From: Citrus sinensis
Lineage: Eukaryota > Streptophyta > Magnoliopsida > Sapindales > Rutaceae
Direction of reading: 5' to 3'
DNA length: 64,000 nucleotides
Assembly: GCF_022201045.2 (NCBI RefSeq)
Contig: NC_068563.1
Coordinates: 3,472,001-3,536,000 of the forward strand
The notes under the pieces are model-generated. The model was not told the origin of the DNA. It searched no databases and was given only the letters and a program-made list of their open reading frames with translations. Of the stretch, positions 21,647 to 34,357 are shown one piece after another. Position 1 is the stretch's first letter; every line of letters begins with the position of its first letter. Position numbers and translations under genes: made by a program.

Positions 21647-22933
21647 GTTTTTAATTTGAAGCCTCGGTTTGAAATATAATCATAAAAGAGAAGAAGGGTT
21701 CTTTGTGTTTGTGTTGTTTGGTGAAAGAGGTAGAGCCATCAAACGCTTTAAAATATGGGAACGTACGTAGTCACCTAACTTTCACAGCATCTTCTCGCCC
21801 ATAAGTATCTGTTTCTTTGACATTTACTTTTTCTTTTTTTCATACCTTTTTCTTATCAGTAAATATTTACGATATACGAATATGACGTTGATATTCCAAA
21901 TAATTACAGTTAATGTGACTTACAGCTGCCCTGTAAAATGCGGACCCAATAGATAAAGGATTTAAGTGGGTTACACGAATGCCTTTTTTAGGCCAACCAA
22001 ACCAACAAATGAAAGAAACCAGTCACCAACCAACTCTTCTTTTTCCTCTCTTCTGATCATCTGGTGGGAGAGAGGAAAACAAATAAACAATCTATTTCTG
22101 CACCACTGCATGCTTGTTATAAGGATAAGTTTTGAGCTATAATATCAACTACACAATAATACACAATAAGTAAATAATGTTATGATATATCTTTTTTTTT
22201 ATTTTTAAAAATTAATATGTAAATAATAATTATATTAAATTTAATTACACATATTATGCATGTATTGGTTGGTTTTATTACCTCTAATGTATTCTAAAAT
22301 TCTTCCCAACATTAATAAATTATTCGAAGGATTAATGAATTAGAAGAATTAGGATCTAGTATTGAGCTGAGTTTTTATTTGAAAATTGAATTAATAGTCA
22401 GGATTTTTTTTATTTTTTATTTTTTATTTCTCTTATCTAACAATTTTTACTCGCTTATTTCTTTTTCCGATCTGTCTTTATTTTATTGGAGTTAGAAAAT
22501 CTTTCTTTTTTTTCACACACTAAAATCACCGGCAATGGATCCACCTCATAACCCGTGGTGGTTTAAACCCCCATTAGAGAAAATAATTTCAAAAAAAATT
22601 AAAAAAATTACTTGAGTTACTAATTATCCCTATTAAATTTAAAAAAAAATAACCCCATAAACTTATAATCCCAATTAATTTAAGGATAAAGATCCTCTCA
22701 TGATATGATCATATCTGAGCTTTGAAGAATCTTTTAACATTTATACATTATTATTTATGTATGGTCAAAGTTTACTTAATTATTATATTCTCATTTATTT
22801 ACCACTAATCATATAAAATATATTTGCTCAAATAAAAGATCAAATCAGGAGAAAACCTTATCCAAAATTTAAATTTAACTTTGAAAAAATAAAAATTCAC
22901 GCTTTAATTAAAAATAAAAGAGACAATCGCTCA

Positions 22934-23476
22934 ATGGCGGATCTAGAAAAATAATTTACGGGGGGCTAAATTAGATAATAGTAAAATATAAAAAACTAAG
23001 ATTTTGAATATATAAAATATTTGCTAATACATTTATAATTATTCTCTATGCATTTTCATATTTTAAAAATGTTATGCAATAGACTCATTATCAATATTAT
23101 TAAATTTATTGTTTCCTATCTAAGTAACCAAACTATCATTTATTCTATCCGATTCCAAAGATGATTCATCATGAGTTTCATTATTGAAAACATTCGCTTT
23201 ACTATTATTATAGAAACTGGAAGAATTAATACTATTTTTTAGAATAGAAAATATTTTGGGTGGTGGGTTATCATTATTTTTAATTAAGATATAGATTTTT
23301 ATAATTCTTAAAAGTTAAAGTTTAAATTTTATGGGGTTTATAATTTATAGTGACTATTTTAATAAATTTAATGGGGCTAATTAAAAAGCTAAAATATTTT
23401 TCTCTTTTATTTTTAAAATTTTTTTTGGCCAGTGGGGGCTCAAGTCCCCACTGGTCACAAGCTGCATCCGCCCCTG
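22934..23476. mobile_element. Non-autonomous Mutator-like element, 543 bp, TSD CAATCGCTCA (U1)
   Basis: It is flanked by an exact 10-bp direct repeat CAATCGCTCA (22924-22933 and 23477-23486). Segment A has the single-copy empty site near 11022. The ends ATGGCGGATCTAG and (reverse complement) CAGGGGCGGATGCAG are short related inverted repeats. A 9-10-bp duplication and GGCGGAT ends fit non-autonomous MULE-type elements. There is no coding capacity, and a GC-rich hairpin GGCCAGTGGGG...CCCCACTGGTC lies near the right end. Confidence 0.78.
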
Positions 23477-23486
23477 CAATCGCTCA

Positions 23487-24924
23487 CATGGGTGTTTTAT
23501 AAGTGAATTAGAAATAGCACACCCAAAACAAAGATAAATGGATGAAAATACTGCATACTTTATTCATATTGAAGTTGCCTTTTTTAGGCATTACATGAAC
23601 ATGAACAAACTTAAGAAAATAATAAGAGCCATTATCCACCAAATACTGCAGCAACTCTCCAGTAAGAATAACCTAAAGACAAGGTAAACATAATTTTGCA
23701 AATAACACTACTAAACTTCCAAAAGACTAGGACCACAAAAAAACACTTTATTGACACAATTAAGGAATTTTCAACAGGTTTTACTATTATTTAATTTAAG
23801 CCCATTAAATTTATTAAAATAATCTTTACAAACTCACTAACCTATAAAATTTTAGTTTTTATATTTTATCACTATGTAATTTAACCTCTGATAAATTGTT
23901 TTCATGAAGCCGCCACTAAGTGCGTCACTCTTTCGAACCTTTTAGTCGTCGTAAAGAGCTAGAGTAAGTTTTGCAGAATTAGGGCATGCGAGAGCTCATT
24001 GTAAATGTAGAAAATTCTTATCTCCTAGACCTTCTTAATTCTCTTTTATCATGATAATATATATGCTTTTATATAAAATTTATTTACTTATAAAAAGAAT
24101 TTTAAAAAGCGGCTCCACGCATCGCTATCATGATTCGGTATATCTTTTATAAAGCTGAACGCTTGCAGCTTTCAAACAGAAATAATAATTTTGATGACCT
24201 TTTTTCCGGGTATAAAAGGAAAAAGAAAAAAGAAAGTAATCAGCGGTTGCATATGTGGAAGGCATCAACTCACAATGGACAACAAATCTAAGTAACCCAA
24301 ATCAATGAATTTTGAAATTTACGCCACCATGTCACTTTTCTGGACTAAAACATTGCGCTAATAGAGCATCATTCTATTAATTATGTCGTCATCACTGACA
24401 TGGAGTCTATATCCATATTTGGAGCAGATCAAGAATAGTCCTCTTTAAAATATCTTTAATTTTATACATATTAAGAATTTAAGATATATCAATAATGTAA
24501 TTTATTAAAATTAAATATTTAAAAACTTTAATATTTTATTTTTATATATAGACCCGACCTCATATTTTTTTTCTCTCCTCTTTTTTTTATTTCCCATTGC
24601 ACTCTCTTTCTATCTTCTCTTCTCTTGGTTTTTTAATCCATCACTTTGGTTTGATTTTTTTTCTCAATCACAAAAAATTATTTACTCTCTCAAGATTTGA
24701 TATGTTGTCATATTTTTATAATTTTTTGAATTTTGTTTTCTACAGTTAATTTTAGTTTTACCCCTCATAAATGAATATACATGAATTAGATTAGTCAGCC
24801 AAAATGTAGAAAGAAGGAAGAACAGGGAATCAACTTCTTTTTGAAGCCCTGCAACCACCTTTTAAATTTAAAGGAATTGTGAGCAGTTGCCTCCTTCGGA
24901 AAAATTGCCAGCCCATAAAAAAAA
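23487..24924. other. Intergenic between CXE2 promoter side and next unit (U1; same in U2)
   Basis: It is homologous to about 11023-14043 of segment A. AT-rich, with no frame that I can support as coding. Confidence 0.55.
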
Positions 24925-26135
24925 TTATAAAAGTAAAACAATATACTAAATCTTTTATGCTTTCAAACATTTAGCGAGATGAATTCAGAGAGAGAAATGG
25001 CTCATAAAAGAATAAAACGGAGAATGAGGGATCAAATATTTTTAATATTTATCTTAAATAAATTTTATCATCAATTTATCTTAAATAAATCGAATATTAA
25101 TTGAGTATAAATTAAGAATATTTTTTTAAGAGACTTGACTTGCTCCATCTTTATTATAGGATTGATAATCATTATTTGATTTTTTTTCAAAATTTGTGCG
25201 ACTACTTAAAAGGAAAATAAAGCAACATAGTTAGTGGAGCATGAAAACGAATACCGCTGTCACATAAAATGCCACGATTATGCTGCTAAGTAAAAGTCAA
25301 AATTGATTTCCTCCCTCCTCCCTCCTACATTTGAAAGCACACATTTCATTCTAACGTAGATATCTAAGAGATTGATTAAAAGTCCATACCGTATGTGTTG
25401 GAGGAGCATGATTCCCACCAATAATGGAGTAGGTATGGCCGTATGGGCACGTTCGGTCAACGTCTTCTCTTCAGTTTTTAACATAGCCAACGTACACATG
25501 TAAAGATCTGTAAATATCAACAGACATTAAGTGAATTATTATATTTTAAGTTTTTGAAAAATAAATATTTTTCCAACAAAAATCTAAAATATAAGTGTAA
25601 ATTATGAAATGGGATGGGTGTAAAAATTTTGTTAAAAGAAAATCTCATTTAATTGTTTAATTGAATTTTCATTTAAAATAAGAAATGAACTAATTTGTTA
25701 ATTATTTAAGTAATTTTAACTAAAAAGGGGGGTTTATTAGGAATTTTGAGGAGTGTCAAAAGTCGTATGGTGGAATTTGTTTTTCTATTTGAAATTTGGA
25801 TTTTTTGGATTAGTTTAGATTATACATAGTACTCTCTTAGTTCTGTATAAGAGAGTAATAAGGATAGAAATAGTGTAAAAAAGAGTCCTTATTACTATTT
25901 CTATCCATTTAAAAGTGATAAATTAAATGGGGGTATGAAACCGTACCAGTGACATATATACTATAGAGTTCTCATTGAACGACTCTCTATAACTCTTCAA
26001 TATTGAAATGTTAATCAGTTAATTATGTTCTGTCAATAACAATTCAATCACGAGTATGGCGACATGAAAAGTAATTGACTTAATATATGTCACTGGTACG
26101 GTCGCTGTCTCAATAAATTAATTGACTAATCCAAT

Positions 26136-26621
26136 CTAAGAAAGAGAAGAGGCCCTCGAGGCATAGAAATAGTAATAAGGATAAGGGTAGTCATGGTGCA
26201 CTGTTGTAGGTGGCCCTTGTCCTGGAGGCACATTGTTATTGTACTTAAAAGGAGGCGGAGGAGGAGTGCCCCAAGAAGGAGAAGACCCCGATGGCCGCTC
26301 AGATGTCCGCGGAGGTAGCGGTGGCGGAGGCGGAGATGACGTTGGCGATGGTGGTGGAGGCGAATGGTAATAAGATTGTGGGGGTGAGTAGTGAGTCGGT
26401 GGTGGTGCCACTGGTGTATCAGACTCTTCTGGTGACGGTGGTGGGGGTGAACAAATAACAGGACAGGTAGCACAGTCACTTATACATAACAAACCCGCTG
26501 CAGGACCTGCCGTTTGGTCCTCGGCTGCAACTCCTTTGAGCATCATCGTCATCATCTCCATGAGCAGAACAAACCATTCTCGCCGTCGAAATGTAACACT
26601 CTTGACGTGATGATGATCCAT
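26136..26621 (-). CDS. Secreted proline-rich (extensin-like) small protein, U2 copy
   Basis: Identical in sequence to the U1 copy at 15255-15740, with the same start (ATG 26621), signal-peptide-like N terminus, CISDCATCPVIC motif, SPPPP blocks and YYYFY tail. The flanking inverted arms and the 420-bp array are also repeated. If both copies are real, this gene is present in at least three transcribable copies. Confidence 0.7.
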   Translation of the reverse strand: MDHHHVKSVTFRRREWFVLLMEMMTMMLKGVAAEDQTAGPAAGLLCISDCATCPVICSPPPPSPEESDTPVAPPPTHYSPPQSYYHSPPPPSPTSSPPPPPLPPRTSERPSGSSPSWGTPPPPPFKYNNNVPPGQGPPTTVHHDYPYPYYYFYASRASSLS

Positions 26622-26836
26622 CTTGATCAGTGTTGCAGTTGCATAAGCTTGGAAAGATTGATCTGGCTTTTGAATTTGTAAAATGTGACTCAAAAGCTAG
26701 CAATACTTATCTCTTGTTACGTGACAATAAATATATGGATGGATGCGTGTGTATGGAATAATTAAACTAATACTATAGAGCTCACTAAAGAGTAAATTAC
26801 TTTTCATGTCGAAATGACAATAAATTACTTTTCATA

Positions 26837-28266
26837 TATTACTTTTCACTAAAGAGTTGATATTCACTAAAAAGTAAATTATTTAAAGCTAATCCGTGTG
26901 TATGGCAAAATCTCATGGTAAGCATAATTGGAAATGGACTAAATGGATTAGATTCAAATTTAATTCTAAAATCTTGATTAGACTAAGAAATTATGAATAT
27001 ATATGGGTTAATATAATTGGTAAGCATAATTGGGAACTGATGTGAAAAAAATATATATGTAATTATGAATTAAAGGTTAATAATATAAAAGAAATTATAA
27101 TTATGAAATAAAAATTAATAATATATAGATATAGTATATATAAATTTTAAATGAGGTATAATAAATTTTTATTTTATGAGTGGAAGATATATTAATATAA
27201 TTTTTAAGATATAACAGTTAAATGCGTAAGTGTAAAATAAAAAACATCACACTCATATTTCGTATATTACTTTTCACTCAAGAGTTGATATTCACTAAAG
27301 AGTAAATTATTTAAAGCTAATCCGTGTGTATGGCAAAATTTCATGGTAAGCATAATTGGAAATACACTAAATGGATTAGATTCAAATTTAATTCTAAAAT
27401 CTTGATTAGACTAAGAAATTATGAATATATATGGGTTAATATAATTGGGAACTGACGTGAAAAAAATATATATATGTAATTATGAATTAAAGGTTAATAA
27501 TATAAAAGAAATTATAATTATGAAATAAAAATTAATAATATATAGATATAATATATATAAATTTTAAATGAGGTATAATAAATTTTTATTTTATGAGTGG
27601 AAGATATATTAATATAATTTTTAAGATATAACAGTTAAATGCGTAAGTGTAAAACAAAAAACATCACACTCATATTTTGTATATTACTTTTCACTCAAGA
27701 GTTGATATTCACTAAAGAGTAAATTATTTAAAGCTAATCCGTGTGTATGGCAAAATTTCATGGTAAGCATAATTGGAAATGGACTAAATGGATTAGATTC
27801 AAATTTAATTCTAAAATCTTGATTAGACTAAGAAATTATGAATATATATGGGTTAATATAATTGGGAACTGACGTGAAAAAAATATATATATGTAATTAT
27901 GAATTAAAGGTTAATAATATAAAAGAAATTATAATTATGAAATAAAAATTAATAATATATAGATATAATATATATAAATTTTAAATGAGGTATAATAAAT
28001 TTTTATTTTATGAGTGGAAGATATATTAGTATAATTTTTAAGATATAACAGTTAAATGCGTAAGTGTAAAACAAAAAACATCACACTCATATTTTGTATA
28101 TTACTTTTCACTCAAGAGTTGATATTCACTAAAGAGTAAATTACTAAAGAGTAAATTATTTAAAGCTAATCTGTGTGTATGGCAAAATCTCATGGTAAGC
28201 ATAATTGGAAATGGACTAAATGGATTAGATTCAAATTTAATTCTAAAATCTTGATTAGACTAAGAA
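26837..28266. repeat. Tandem array, about 420-bp unit (U2)
   Basis: Same copy number and the same copy-specific variants as the U1 array, including AATACACTAAATGG in the second unit. Confidence 0.9.
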
Positions 28267-29707
28267 GATATATTTCGTTCATTTATCAAAGTCTTCTCTT
28301 TTATTTAATAATTCAAAATATTTATTTATTTGCTATTAGTCAATTAATTTATTCTTAAGTACTTATTTACTTATATGTGAATTTATGACATCTTATTTTA
28401 TTTTTTATTTTTATTGATATTTTATTTTAAAATACTCAGCTAATAGTATATATATATATTAACAAAATTATTATCAAGAAGCATGCTATTCATTGGTTGG
28501 TTATGTTATAAAATATTTTTAAAATAATTGATGTATGGTTAATTTAATATTCAAGTAGCTTTAATCATTTATCTTATAGGCAATAATATATCTCATATAT
28601 ATAACAGTGTAAAATTTAAATAATTTAAATTTGTTTGTTATAATTATAACTACCAATTACTAATTTATTATATATATATATTTTAGTTAGTTGTATTTTA
28701 AAATTAATTTTAATTTTCCTCATTAAATATCTACGAATAACTTCATTCAAATTTAATTTAACAGAGTCCAATCCTCTCTTGTACAGAACTGAGAGAGTAC
28801 TATGTATAATCTAGACTAATCCAATCTAATTTGATTAGGAATTTATTTAATGTGCCTTAATGTTTACCACTTGAGACAACGACCGTACTAGTGACATATA
28901 TTATAATACTTGTAACATTATTGAGCAACAGTTGTGATAATATCAGACTAATTAGAGAACTCGTAACACAGAGTACGCAACTTGGAACATAAACACACAA
29001 ACAAGAGTTCTTGTGAATTCAATCCCCTTTTTGGATCAGTTACACACAAATTTCCATGATGGCTAAAAAAATATAACGATGAGATTATGTGGAGTAAACA
29101 TCTATAGGTGAGTTTTTGGCTAGGTATGAAAAATAAATTATAAAGTAGGGATATTTTTTACATTAACTTAATTTAGATTTTTCCATTCAATAAAAAGCTA
29201 AAAAATTGGCTTATTTTATTAAGTCAAAATTATCTAAAAAGTCTCATTAAATTATAAAAACAAACACATAAAATTAACTTAATTAATTAAGTTAAGTTAC
29301 TTTAAGTCATTAAATTAAAAAAACAAACAACCACCTTAATCTTTTTTTTTTCTTTTTGGGAAGAAAATTTCTGTTGAACATGTGAAAAGTGAAAACAATG
29401 GGAGACACAATTGTACTTTTTTAGACAAAATCTCATGGTAAGCCACACACCCGTAGTAAAATACTATGTAATGAAAAAAAAAATGAATTTAAATACTTTA
29501 TATAAGTTGCAAACTGGAATCAGATATTGGAATTTATATTTCAGGATTTCGATTCAACGACTCTCTATAACTCTTCAATATTGAAATGTTTATCGGTTAA
29601 TTATGTTATGTCAATACCAATTCAATCACAAGTATGGTGTTATGTCAATACCAATTCAATCACAAGTATGGCGACATGAAAAGTAATAAAACAACCACAA
29701 TTGACAA

Positions 29708-30658
29708 TTAATATTTGCTTTCAATACTATTTCTGAGGGAACCATTATTTTGCTTGATGAAGGAGATGAATTTATTGGTCAACTCCAAAGCATTTGTACA
29801 TGTAGGGTTTCTCAAATAAAAGACATGCTTCTCATCGAGATGCTCAACGAGCTCCACTCTCCCTTTCCATCCACTTTTCTTCAACTCCTCGTAGTAATTT
29901 TTCCCAGCGGGACACAAGTAGTCTCTCTCAGCCACAAATATCAAAACCCTCTCACCCCCAAGCCTAGCCAGATCCTCTGCGGGCGGTTTCATTCTAGGAT
30001 CCTGCGGCCCATCATTATTTGCGCACATGTACAACCACATCTCATCGTCCTCCGTACCGCCAAAAAATGGGTGTACCATCGTCACCCCAACCAAGTTCAC
30101 ACCGGGTAGCCCGATTGATCCGACCCGGAACGCCAGAGTGTGTGCTATGTTCCCTCCTGCACTGTCCCCACCAATGAAAACTCTCCCAAGATCAGCATGA
30201 TGATTCAACCATGGGTCAGGTCCGTTTCCGCTAACATGGGACGCCACCCACTTGAGTGCGGCCCACGAGTCTTCGTAACAAGCGGGTATGGGTCGATCCG
30301 GGAAGAGTCCGTACTCCACGGATACGACTATGGCATTCGCTTGAGAAGAAAAGGTGTTACAGAAATCATGATAGGGCCTCGGAAAGGCGGAGAAAGTGCA
30401 GAACCCACCGCCATGCATGTAGAGTAAGAGAGGGAACTTTTGTTTATCAGGGTTTGTTACTTTAGGAATGAAAATACGGGCGGAAACCGTTGGTTGAGAT
30501 GAAATAACAACATCTTTGGATCGGACGCCGCTGATGGGGTCATCGAACGGTAGAATTTTGACGGAGGGGGGTCGGAAGAACTCGAGGCAGCCGTCATTGT
30601 AAACCCGGAAAAATGGGAACTCTTTGATAATTTCTTTAGGGCTTGAACTTGATGCCAT
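29708..30658 (-). CDS. Carboxylesterase CXE1, U2 copy
   Basis: Identical to the 316-residue U1 copy: HGGGF 82-86, GDSAG with Ser166, Asp246, His278 and the YGLFPDRPI segment. The 5' flank (GA-rich on the plus strand) and the TATA box at 30747-30753 are the same. The two 3' flanks share a 34-bp tandem duplication that U3 lacks. If the duplication is real, the two genes should be indistinguishable at the RNA level. Confidence 0.92.
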   Translation of the reverse strand: MASSSSPKEIIKEFPFFRVYNDGCLEFFRPPSVKILPFDDPISGVRSKDVVISSQPTVSARIFIPKVTNPDKQKFPLLLYMHGGGFCTFSAFPRPYHDFCNTFSSQANAIVVSVEYGLFPDRPIPACYEDSWAALKWVASHVSGNGPDPWLNHHADLGRVFIGGDSAGGNIAHTLAFRVGSIGLPGVNLVGVTMVHPFFGGTEDDEMWLYMCANNDGPQDPRMKPPAEDLARLGGERVLIFVAERDYLCPAGKNYYEELKKSGWKGRVELVEHLDEKHVFYLRNPTCTNALELTNKFISFIKQNNGSLRNSIESKY

Positions 30659-31490
30659 TAAAGAATACTGAGTAAAACAATAAGTAAAAATAATAAAGAA
30701 AAGAAAAAGGAGTGGTCCCGCGCACTATTTTGAAACTGGCATAACGTTTTATAATTGGAAAATGTTAAATATGAAGAAGAATGAAAGAAAACTGAGAAAA
30801 TGAAGCATGTGCTGAGAGAAGAAAGAGAGAGAAAAAAAGCCGACAGAAGAGAGAGAGATGAAATAAAAAAACAGCCAGTAGTTTCTCTTAGTAAGAGAGA
30901 GAGTATGCATGCAGCTTTCTTCTGAGGTAGAGTCGAGGATGGCAAACTTGTTTCCCAGGGACTAAACTCTGCTTGTAATTCGAAGCTTTCAATCTTTTAT
31001 AATTCACAATTGCTGTGAAATGGATCATTCACAAACGGCAGCAATGAATGACAAATTCCATCAAATAATGTTCTTACTAAGTTGTGTGTTGTGTTTGTAG
31101 AGTTTAATTGAGGTACAGACATACTCTAATAATATGCCATTTTTGTGCATATTTATTTAGTTTGGTATCATCACTTGTTTTCACATTTGTTCGTATTGTA
31201 TAATCATACTGTATTTTATTAACAAGTTGTTTCTTTCATAAATTAAAATGCCTTATAAACATATTCATAGTTCCTCTTTACATTTTATTTTAGGTTTGTT
31301 TTCTTTTTTAACACCAGTTTTCTTTTAAGTCAATAGCAACTCAATCTTCTCTCTATTCATGTGAGCGGAGTTCGAACTCTAAATATTTTATTTTCAATAC
31401 GAGTTCGAACTCTAAATATTTTATTTTCAATACGAGGGATTTTATTAATAACCTTAACACATGCATTACATCAAGTTCAAGCCTACGAGT

Positions 31491-31529
31491 AAATCCTTCC
31501 TGTTACCGTGCCCGTAACAGGAAGGATTT
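31491..31529. repeat. Perfect 16-bp inverted repeat (U2 copy)
   Basis: Same hairpin and flanking direct repeats as at 20610-20648, in the copied unit. Confidence 0.8.
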
Positions 31530-31609
31530 TATTAATAACCTTAACCCTAAATATACTAACAAAAGCAAAACATACATATAATCCCTCTCATAAACACCGC
31601 ACTAATTAA

Positions 31610-32527
31610 CTAAAGTTGTGTGATAAACGAAACAAACTTATTGATCAGCTCTACAGCTTTTTCACATTTAAGATTGTCGAAATAGAAGCTATGCCCTTCG
31701 CCGTGAGTCTCAAAAAGGTCCACCGTTCCTTTCCACCCACTTTTCTTCAAGTCTTCGTAGTAATTCATAGCCACAGGTTTCAAAAAATCTTTCTCAGCCA
31801 CAAATATCAAAACCCTCTCACAGCCAAGCCTGGCCAGATCCTCTGCGGGCGGTTTCAGCCGAGGATCCTGCAACCCTGCGTTTGTTGGACACATATACAA
31901 CCACGTCGCATCTTCTTCAGGACTAGTGCCACCAAAAAATGGATGCACCATGATCACCCCAACCAACTTTACACAAGGTAACCCGATTGACCCGACCCGA
32001 AACGCCAGAGTGTGTGCAATATTCCCTCCAGCGCTGGCTCCTCCAATCAAAACTTTCCCAAAATCAGCGTGATCATTCAACCATGGCTCGGGTCCATTTC
32101 CGCCAGCATGGGACGCCACCCAGTTGAGTGCAGCCCACGAGTCTTCGTAACAAGCGGGTATGGGTCGATCCGGGAAATTCCCATATTCCACGGACACCAC
32201 TATAGCATTAGCTTGTGCAGAAAAGACGCTACAGAAATTATGATACCGCGGACCAAAGGCGGACTGCCCGCAGAATCCGCCGCCACGCACGTAGAATAAG
32301 AGAGGGAGCTTATTCTGGTTAGGGTTTTGGGCTTCATACGGAATGAAGATACGAGCAAACACGGGTGGTTCGGACGAAATAACAACGTCTTTGGATCGGA
32401 CGCCGGTGGTGGGGTCATCGGAGGGTGGGATCTTTTCGCAGTCGGGTCCGAATAACTCAACCCGGCCGTCTTTGTAAACCCGGAAGAATCGGAATTCTTT
32501 TGCAATTTCCGAGTCGCTTGATGCCAT
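31610..32527 (-). CDS. Carboxylesterase CXE2 with altered oxyanion motif, U2 copy
   Basis: Identical to the U1 CXE2 protein (305 residues, Arg81-GGG, Ala164-Ser165, Asp247, His279) and with the same altered TATA-region sequence at 32627-32633. The open frame and all unusual residues were copied with the unit. No CXE2 exists in U3, so only these two copies and the truncated relative at 6190 remain. Confidence 0.9.
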   Translation of the reverse strand: MASSDSEIAKEFRFFRVYKDGRVELFGPDCEKIPPSDDPTTGVRSKDVVISSEPPVFARIFIPYEAQNPNQNKLPLLFYVRGGGFCGQSAFGPRYHNFCSVFSAQANAIVVSVEYGNFPDRPIPACYEDSWAALNWVASHAGGNGPEPWLNDHADFGKVLIGGASAGGNIAHTLAFRVGSIGLPCVKLVGVIMVHPFFGGTSPEEDATWLYMCPTNAGLQDPRLKPPAEDLARLGCERVLIFVAEKDFLKPVAMNYYEDLKKSGWKGTVDLFETHGEGHSFYFDNLKCEKAVELINKFVSFITQL

Positions 32528-33814
32528 GTTTTTAATTTGAAGCCTCGGTTTGAAATATAATCATAAAAGAGAAGAAGGGTTCTTTGTGTTTGTGTTGTTT
32601 GGTGAAAGAGGTAGAGCCATCAAACGCTTTAAAATATGGGAACGTACGTAGTCACCTAACTTTCACAGCATCTTCTCGCCCATAAGTATCTGTTTCTTTG
32701 ACATTTACTTTTTCTTTTTTTCATACCTTTTTCTTATCAGTAAATATTTACGATATACGAATATGACGTTGATATTCCAAATAATTACAGTTAATGTGAC
32801 TTACAGCTGCCCTGTAAAATGCGGACCCAATAGATAAAGGATTTAAGTGGGTTACACGAATGCCTTTTTTAGGCCAACCAAACCAACAAATGAAAGAAAC
32901 CAGTCACCAACCAACTCTTCTTTTTCCTCTCTTCTGATCATCTGGTGGGAGAGAGGAAAACAAATAAACAATCTATTTCTGCACCACTGCATGCTTGTTA
33001 TAAGGATAAGTTTTGAGCTATAATATCAACTACACAATAATACACAATAAGTAAATAATGTTATGATATATCTTTTTTTTTATTTTTAAAAATTAATATG
33101 TAAATAATAATTATATTAAATTTAATTACACATATTATGCATGTATTGGTTGGTTTTATTACCTCTAATGTATTCTAAAATTCTTCCCAACATTAATAAA
33201 TTATTCGAAGGATTAATGAATTAGAAGAATTAGGATCTAGTATTGAGCTGAGTTTTTATTTGAAAATTGAATTAATAGTCAGGATTTTTTTTATTTTTTA
33301 TTTTTTATTTCTCTTATCTAACAATTTTTACTCGCTTATTTCTTTTTCCGATCTGTCTTTATTTTATTGGAGTTAGAAAATCTTTCTTTTTTTTCACACA
33401 CTAAAATCACCGGCAATGGATCCACCTCATAACCCGTGGTGGTTTAAACCCCCATTAGAGAAAATAATTTCAAAAAAAATTAAAAAAATTACTTGAGTTA
33501 CTAATTATCCCTATTAAATTTAAAAAAAAATAACCCCATAAACTTATAATCCCAATTAATTTAAGGATAAAGATCCTCTCATGATATGATCATATCTGAG
33601 CTTTGAAGAATCTTTTAACATTTATACATTATTATTTATGTATGGTCAAAGTTTACTTAATTATTATATTCTCATTTATTTACCACTAATCATATAAAAT
33701 ATATTTGCTCAAATAAAAGATCAAATCAGGAGAAAACCTTATCCAAAATTTAAATTTAACTTTGAAAAAATAAAAATTCACGCTTTAATTAAAAATAAAA
33801 GAGACAATCGCTCA

Positions 33815-34357
33815 ATGGCGGATCTAGAAAAATAATTTACGGGGGGCTAAATTAGATAATAGTAAAATATAAAAAACTAAGATTTTGAATATATAAAATA
33901 TTTGCTAATACATTTATAATTATTCTCTATGCATTTTCATATTTTAAAAATGTTATGCAATAGACTCATTATCAATATTATTAAATTTATTGTTTCCTAT
34001 CTAAGTAACCAAACTATCATTTATTCTATCCGATTCCAAAGATGATTCATCATGAGTTTCATTATTGAAAACATTCGCTTTACTATTATTATAGAAACTG
34101 GAAGAATTAATACTATTTTTTAGAATAGAAAATATTTTGGGTGGTGGGTTATCATTATTTTTAATTAAGATATAGATTTTTATAATTCTTAAAAGTTAAA
34201 GTTTAAATTTTATGGGGTTTATAATTTATAGTGACTATTTTAATAAATTTAATGGGGCTAATTAAAAAGCTAAAATATTTTTCTCTTTTATTTTTAAAAT
34301 TTTTTTTGGCCAGTGGGGGCTCAAGTCCCCACTGGTCACAAGCTGCATCCGCCCCTG
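33815..34357. mobile_element. Non-autonomous Mutator-like element, 543 bp (U2)
   Basis: The copied element with the same 10-bp target duplication, at +10,881 from the U1 element. Confidence 0.78.

Larger units (their letters stand above)
14044..24924. repeat. Tandem amplicon unit U1, 10,881 bp
   Basis: The sequence from 14044 repeats at an exact offset of 10,881 bp. The encoded proteins, the 420-bp array, the transposon and the hairpin are identical at every place I compared with U2. To the left of 14044 the sequence switches within a few bases to diverged segment A sequence. Order: proline-rich ORF, 420-bp array, CXE1, CXE2, intergenic with a 543-bp MULE-like element. Confidence 0.93.
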
